A stretch of DNA of 64,000 bases from Nocardioides carbamazepini. GTDB lineage: Bacteria > Actinomycetota > Actinomycetes > Propionibacteriales > Nocardioidaceae. The translations under genes were made by a program, and so were the position numbers. The stretch lies in NCBI RefSeq assembly GCF_024614185.1, contig NZ_JAHTLF010000008.1:248001-312000 (forward strand), given 5' to 3'. Shown in pieces: positions 60,637 through 64,000 of the stretch. The notes below the pieces were generated by a model, which made no database searches, had not been told where the DNA came from, and saw only the letters and a program-made list of their open reading frames with translations. Each line of letters begins with the position of its first letter. Position 1 is the stretch's first letter.

Positions 60637-60911
60637 TCACCGCCATCGTCTTCGTCCAGGCCGAGACCGCGCGGATCCCCGAGGTCGCCGAGGCGATCGC
60701 AGCGCTCGAGGGAGTGAGCGAGGTCTACTCCGTGACCGGTCAGATCGACCTGATCGCACTGGTCCGGGTGAGCTCCCACGACGACATCGCCGCGGTGGTC
60801 GCCGACCGCCTCAACAAGGTCGACGGGGTCGTCGACACCGAGACGCACATCGCCTACCGCGCCTACTCCCGCCACGACCTCGAGGCGGCGTTCTCGCTCG
60901 GGCTCGACTGA
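60633..60911 (+). CDS. Stand-alone Lrp/AsnC ligand-binding (RAM) domain protein
   Basis: A 92-residue protein consisting only of the RAM/ACT-like ligand-binding domain of Lrp/AsnC regulators (I-T-A-I-V-F-V-Q-A-E...V-Y-S-V-T-G-Q-I-D-L-I-A-L-V-R-V). The usual N-terminal helix-turn-helix is absent. Such stand-alone proteins sense amino acids and oligomerise with other Lrp-type regulators. The ATG overlaps the nuclease stop (ATGA), and trpD is nearby. Confidence 0.88.
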   Translation: MITAIVFVQAETARIPEVAEAIAALEGVSEVYSVTGQIDLIALVRVSSHDDIAAVVADRLNKVDGVVDTETHIAYRAYSRHDLEAAFSLGLD

Positions 60912-60916
60912 CCGCC

Positions 60917-62317
60917 GTGACCGAGCGGCCCGTCGAGGCACCGCCCCGGTTCGCGCTGCTCGCCCGGGCGATCCCGGTGCTCGTCGGTCTCCTGCTCGCC
61001 CTCGTCCTGATCCTGCTGACCCGACGCCCGTTCCGCGCCTTCGACACCTACTTCCACCTCCGCTTCGGTGAGGAGTTCCGGCACGGCTGGTCGATCGCCC
61101 ACCCGGGCCAGCTCAGCAGCGCCTCCACCAACGACTGGGTGCCGACCCAGTGGCTGGGCCAGGTCGGGCTGTCCTGGGTCGACGACATCGCCGGTGCCGC
61201 CGGGCTGGCCGTCCTCCTCGGCGCGGTCGCGGTCGCGCTGACCGGCTCGCTGTACCTCGTGCTGCGCCACCGCGCCGGTCCGGCCCTCGCCGCGGCGCTC
61301 ACGGCCGTGGCCGTGATCGGCTGGCTGCCCAGCCTGTCGCTGCGTCCGCAGCTGCTCAGCTACCTGTTCCTCGTTGCCGTCGTCGCGGCCTGGGACCGCG
61401 CCCGCCGCACCGGCAGCGCGCCCTGGCTGCTCGTGCCCCTGGCCTGGTTGTGGGCGACCTGCCACGGCATGTGGGTCCTCGGCGTCGGGGCGAGCGCCGT
61501 GCTCGCCGTCGCCGTCGTCCTCGAACGCCGCCCCTTCCGGCGCGCGTCCCTCCCGCTGCTGGCGGTGCCGGTCGCCATGCTGCTGGCCGCGCTGGTCACG
61601 CCGGTCGGGCCACGGCTGCTCTCGGCGGTCCTGCTGGTGAACTCGCGGGCCGAGTACTTCCACGAGTGGCGTGCCCCCGAGCTGATCACGGTGGCCGCGC
61701 TGCCCGTGACCGGGCTGCTGGTGGCGGCGGTGCTGCTCCTGGTGCGCCGCGACGGCGTCCGGCCCTACGACATCGGCCTGCTCGGGCTCGGCGGCGTGTT
61801 CGCCGTCTACTCCCAGCGCACCCTGCCGCTGGCCCTGATCGTGCTCACCTGCGTGGTCGCGGGCGCCGCGCGCCGGACTGCGCCACGGATCTCCTGGCCC
61901 GAGAGTGCCGGTCTGGCCGCCCTCGCGGCCCTCGTGCTGGCAGTGGCCCCGACCCAATCCGTCCTGGACGATCCCGCCGAGGACGTCCGGCCGTTCACCA
62001 CCGCGCTCGACGCACTGCCCCCGGGCAGCGTCGTGGTCACCGACTGGCCGATCGGCAGCATCCTGCTGTGGACCGAGCCGCAGCTGGAGATCCCGCTGCA
62101 CGGCTACGGCGACGTCTACACCGACGCCGAGCTGGAGCGGTACGACGACCTGGCGCGTCTCGCGCCCGGCTGGGACGCGACCCTGGCGCGGCTGGCGCCG
62201 GACGCCGCGCTGCTCCCCTTCGACGACCCGTTGGCCTACGCGCTCGCCGGCCGGGGCTGGTCGTGGGTGCAGACCGGCGGCGCGGGGCCCCTCGTCCTGC
62301 TGACGCCGCCGCGCTAG
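60917..62317 (+). CDS. Polytopic membrane protein with C-terminal soluble domain
   Basis: A 466-residue protein with about ten membrane helices up to residue ~355 and a soluble C-terminal domain of about 110 residues. The first extracytoplasmic loop has F-D-T-Y-F-H-L-R-F-G-E-E, a GT-C-like acidic arrangement, so a lipid-linked-sugar glycosyltransferase is possible but unproven. The GTG at 60917 is five bases after the RAM stop. Confidence 0.7.
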   Translation: MTERPVEAPPRFALLARAIPVLVGLLLALVLILLTRRPFRAFDTYFHLRFGEEFRHGWSIAHPGQLSSASTNDWVPTQWLGQVGLSWVDDIAGAAGLAVLLGAVAVALTGSLYLVLRHRAGPALAAALTAVAVIGWLPSLSLRPQLLSYLFLVAVVAAWDRARRTGSAPWLLVPLAWLWATCHGMWVLGVGASAVLAVAVVLERRPFRRASLPLLAVPVAMLLAALVTPVGPRLLSAVLLVNSRAEYFHEWRAPELITVAALPVTGLLVAAVLLLVRRDGVRPYDIGLLGLGGVFAVYSQRTLPLALIVLTCVVAGAARRTAPRISWPESAGLAALAALVLAVAPTQSVLDDPAEDVRPFTTALDALPPGSVVVTDWPIGSILLWTEPQLEIPLHGYGDVYTDAELERYDDLARLAPGWDATLARLAPDAALLPFDDPLAYALAGRGWSWVQTGGAGPLVLLTPPR

Positions 62318-62321
62318 CCGG

Positions 62322-63344
62322 TCACGCCGAGGCGGCTGCCACCCAGCGGTCCAGCGTGGCCTGGGCCGCGCCCGAGTCGATGGCGTCGACCGCCCGGGCG
62401 ATGCCGGCGGCCAGCGCCTCGTCGTACGCCGTGCCGGGAGCGTCGTAGACGGCGAGCGCGGCACCGGCGTTGAGCAGCACCGCATCGCGCACCGGCCCGG
62501 TCTTGCCGGCGAGCAGGTCCCGGACGACGCCGGCGTTGTGCTGGGCGTCGCCACCGCGCAGGTCCTCGGCGGTCGCGGGCGCGATGCCGAGCCGCGCCGG
62601 GTCGACGGCGACCTCGTCGACCTCGCCGCCGTGGACGAGCCACAGCCGCGAGGTGGTGGTCGTGGTGAGCTCGTCGAGCCCGTCGTCACCGCGGAACACC
62701 CAGGCGTCGACGCCACGACGGGCGAACACGCCGGCCATCACCGGCGCGAGCCGCACATCCGCGCAGCCGATCGCCTGGGCCGCGGGACGGGTCGGGTTGG
62801 CCAGCGGACCGAGCACGTTGAAGGCCGTGCCGATCCCCAGCTCCTTGCGGGGCACCGCGGCGTGCCGCATCGCGGGGTGGAAGGCCGCGGCGAAGCAGAA
62901 GGTGATGCCGGCCTCCTCGGCGACCTCCGCGACGCGGTCGGCGGGGAGGTCGAGCCGGACGCCGAGCGCCTCCAGCACGTCCGCGGTCCCCGCCTGCGAC
63001 GACGCCGAACGGTTGCCGTGCTTGACCACCCGCGCGCCGGCGCCGGCGGCGACGATCGCGGCCATGGTCGAGATGTTCACCGAGAAGGACCGGTCACCGC
63101 CCGTGCCGACGACGTCGAGCAGCCGGCCGGGCACGGAGATCGGCGTCATCACGGCGTACATCGCCTCGACGAGTCCGGTGAGCTCGTCGATCGACTCGCC
63201 CTTGGCACGCAGCGCGACCACGAAGCCGGCGATCTGGGCCGGGGTGGCCTCTCCGGCGAGGATCTCGCCCATCGCCCAGGTGGACTGCGCAGGCGTCAGG
63301 TCCTCCCCGGCGACGAGAGTGCCGAGGACGTCGGGCCAGGTCAT
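62322..63344 (-). CDS. trpD: Anthranilate phosphoribosyltransferase
   Basis: A 340-residue enzyme that joins anthranilate and PRPP in tryptophan synthesis. The PRPP site V-V-G-T-G-G-D (about 78-84), [14 protein letters not shown] (about 107-115) and the later [10 protein letters not shown] are standard. The ATG at 63344 begins the usual N-terminus; the longer open frame upstream is not supported. It corresponds to Rv2192c. Confidence 0.95.
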   Translation of the reverse strand: MTWPDVLGTLVAGEDLTPAQSTWAMGEILAGEATPAQIAGFVVALRAKGESIDELTGLVEAMYAVMTPISVPGRLLDVVGTGGDRSFSVNISTMAAIVAAGAGARVVKHGNRSASSQAGTADVLEALGVRLDLPADRVAEVAEEAGITFCFAAAFHPAMRHAAVPRKELGIGTAFNVLGPLANPTRPAAQAIGCADVRLAPVMAGVFARRGVDAWVFRGDDGLDELTTTTTSRLWLVHGGEVDEVAVDPARLGIAPATAEDLRGGDAQHNAGVVRDLLAGKTGPVRDAVLLNAGAALAVYDAPGTAYDEALAAGIARAVDAIDSGAAQATLDRWVAAASA

Positions 63345-63360
63345 CGCTGGTTCGTCCGCC

Positions 63361-63762
63361 TCAGGCTGGGACGCGGGCGCGCAGCAGCGAGACCACGGCC
63401 TCCGCGAGCTGGATCGGGTCGAGCGGGTGCGGCACAGCGGCGTCCGCGCGCGACCAGGTCGCCAGCCAGGCATCCTGGGGGCGGCCGGTGAGCACCACGA
63501 GCGGCGGGCAGTCCAGGATCTCGTCCTTGAGCTGCTTGGCGATGCCCATGCCGCCGGCCGGGACCGCCTCGCCGTCGAGGATGGCGAGGGCGAGCTCGCC
63601 GCCGTCCATGTTCTGGATCACGACCGGCTCGGTCGCGACCTCGACGTACTCCAGCTCGGGCAGGTCCGGGTGGGGGCGACGCCCCAGGGCCAGGATCACC
63701 TGCTCGCGGGTGTGCACGTCGTCGCTGTAGACGAGCACCTTCAGAGTCTTGGGTGAGGTCAC
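63361..63762 (-). CDS. Receiver-like (degenerate response regulator) protein
   Basis: A 133-residue stand-alone CheY-like fold with V-L-V-Y-S-D-D (Asp14/15), Asp63 in L-A-I-L-D-G-E at the phosphoacceptor position and L-T-G-R for the Thr site. The conserved Lys before the cis-Pro is missing: P-H-P-L-D-P replaces K-P. It may be a phosphorylation-independent regulator. The GTG at 63762 has a TAGCAT -10 seven bases upstream that overlaps the stop of the upstream gene. It ends 16 bases before trpD begins. Confidence 0.78.
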   Translation of the reverse strand: MTSPKTLKVLVYSDDVHTREQVILALGRRPHPDLPELEYVEVATEPVVIQNMDGGELALAILDGEAVPAGGMGIAKQLKDEILDCPPLVVLTGRPQDAWLATWSRADAAVPHPLDPIQLAEAVVSLLRARVPA

Positions 63763-63769
63763 CCGCGCG

Positions 63770-63775
63770 ATGCTA
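63770..63775 (-). promoter_or_regulatory. Putative leaderless -10 for the receiver-like gene
   Basis: TAGCAT, including the TAG stop of the upstream membrane protein, seven bases before the GTG at 63762. Confidence 0.45.
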
Positions 63776-64000
63776 CTCGGACCGCGCCCGGTCCGGCCCT
63801 GTGACCTCGGTCGCGGCGAGCCGCTGCTGGCGTTCGAGCCGGTCGAGACGCCGATCCTCACGTCGTGCCTCCTGCGTCGAGGAGCGCACCCACTGGACGA
63901 ACAGCACCACGAAGAACACCAGACCGACCAGGTCACCCGCGCCCCACAGGATGCCCCCGGCGAGCTTCTGGTCGTCGAACGGGTCCGGCAGCCAGGCGCC
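63773..64000 (-). CDS. Cytochrome c oxidase assembly (CtaG-like) membrane protein, C-terminal part only
   Basis: An open frame enters from the window edge and ends at a TAG (63773-63775), giving the last 75 residues. It has a D-P-F-D-D-Q-K-L-A-G-G-I-L-W segment, a membrane helix (G-D-L-V-G-L-V-F-F-V-V-L-F-V), then a charged tail R-E-D-R-R-L-D-R-L-E-R. This pattern matches the end of CtaG/DUF1404-type proteins that I recall, which help cytochrome oxidase copper assembly. The rest lies beyond the window. Confidence 0.55.
   Translation of the reverse strand, partial: GAWLPDPFDDQKLAGGILWGAGDLVGLVFFVVLFVQWVRSSTQEARREDRRLDRLERQQRLAATEVTGPDRARSE

Noticed and set aside
63831..63852. Possible second copy of the palindromic repeat found in the ArsA-like gene
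   Set aside because: Only a partial GGTCGAGAC match lies inside the CtaG-like coding frame; the palindromic core is absent.
1..64000. Search for tRNA or rRNA genes, CRISPR arrays, insertion sequences or phage genes
   Set aside because: No cloverleaf, regularly spaced repeats, transposase or integrase motifs were recognised by eye. A tRNAscan or CRISPR search would be decisive.

Overview
The window is very GC-rich with strong G/C third-position bias, frequent GTG/TTG starts and GTGA/ATGA gene overlaps. It carries actinobacterial marker families (PASTA Ser/Thr kinase beside an Rv2175c-type protein, class II DAHP synthase, Flp/Tad pilus genes, SAV_6107 HEPN, DUF3040). Gene order resembles the Mycobacterium tuberculosis stretch I recall as about Rv2150c-Rv2193, so this is a chromosomal core region. 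A Nocardioidaceae (Nocardioides-like) actinomycete is my best guess; the genus is an inference.

Layout. 1-8025 (minus): the dcw cell-wall/division cluster, transcribed mraZ, small membrane protein, rsmH, ftsL-like, ftsI, murE, murF, mraY (cut by the window edge). 8060-8221: divergent control region with tandem GTGGAG repeats facing both ways. 8321-12915 (plus): moxR, DUF58, transglutaminase. 12916-13597: a DUF433 antitoxin with a frameshifted DUF5615 toxin. 13770-16858 (minus): DUF3040 protein, then dinB, methyltransferase and HEPN genes behind a perfect actinobacterial LexA box. 16893-26592: small membrane protein, YbaK-like deacylase, FAD oxidoreductase, metF, polyprenyl diphosphate synthase, a secreted RNase with its barstar, Rv2175c-like protein and PASTA kinase, SRPBCC and zinc-ribbon membrane proteins. 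26635-36112: aroG, APC permease, nucleotidyltransferase-like protein, EEP hydrolase, a phosphofructokinase with PPi-type residues, DUF1028, a coiled-coil protein, and a two-component system with a flavin-reductase-like gene inside it. 36181-44020: PlsC acyltransferase, esterase, two ROK kinases in an ArsA-like operon, SRPBCC and FadD.

44204-53405 (plus): a Tad/Flp pilus locus (cpaB, tadZ, tadA, a VWA-tadB fusion, tadC), its own histidine kinase and response regulator, and two Flp pilins. 53395-57125 (minus): a c-di-AMP (ydaO) riboswitch leading an NlpC/P60 hydrolase, a metallopeptidase-like lipoprotein and an M48 peptidase. 57214-64000: a small Cys protein, two polytopic membrane proteins, a DEDDh-GIY-YIG nuclease overlapping a stand-alone Lrp/AsnC RAM protein, trpD, a degenerate receiver protein and the end of a cytochrome oxidase assembly protein.

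The genes are mostly envelope growth and its signalling, DNA damage response, central metabolism and surface appendages. Many genes show a TANNNT -10 element 6-7 nt before the start codon, so leaderless mRNAs seem common. I saw no rRNA, tRNA, CRISPR array, insertion sequence or prophage.
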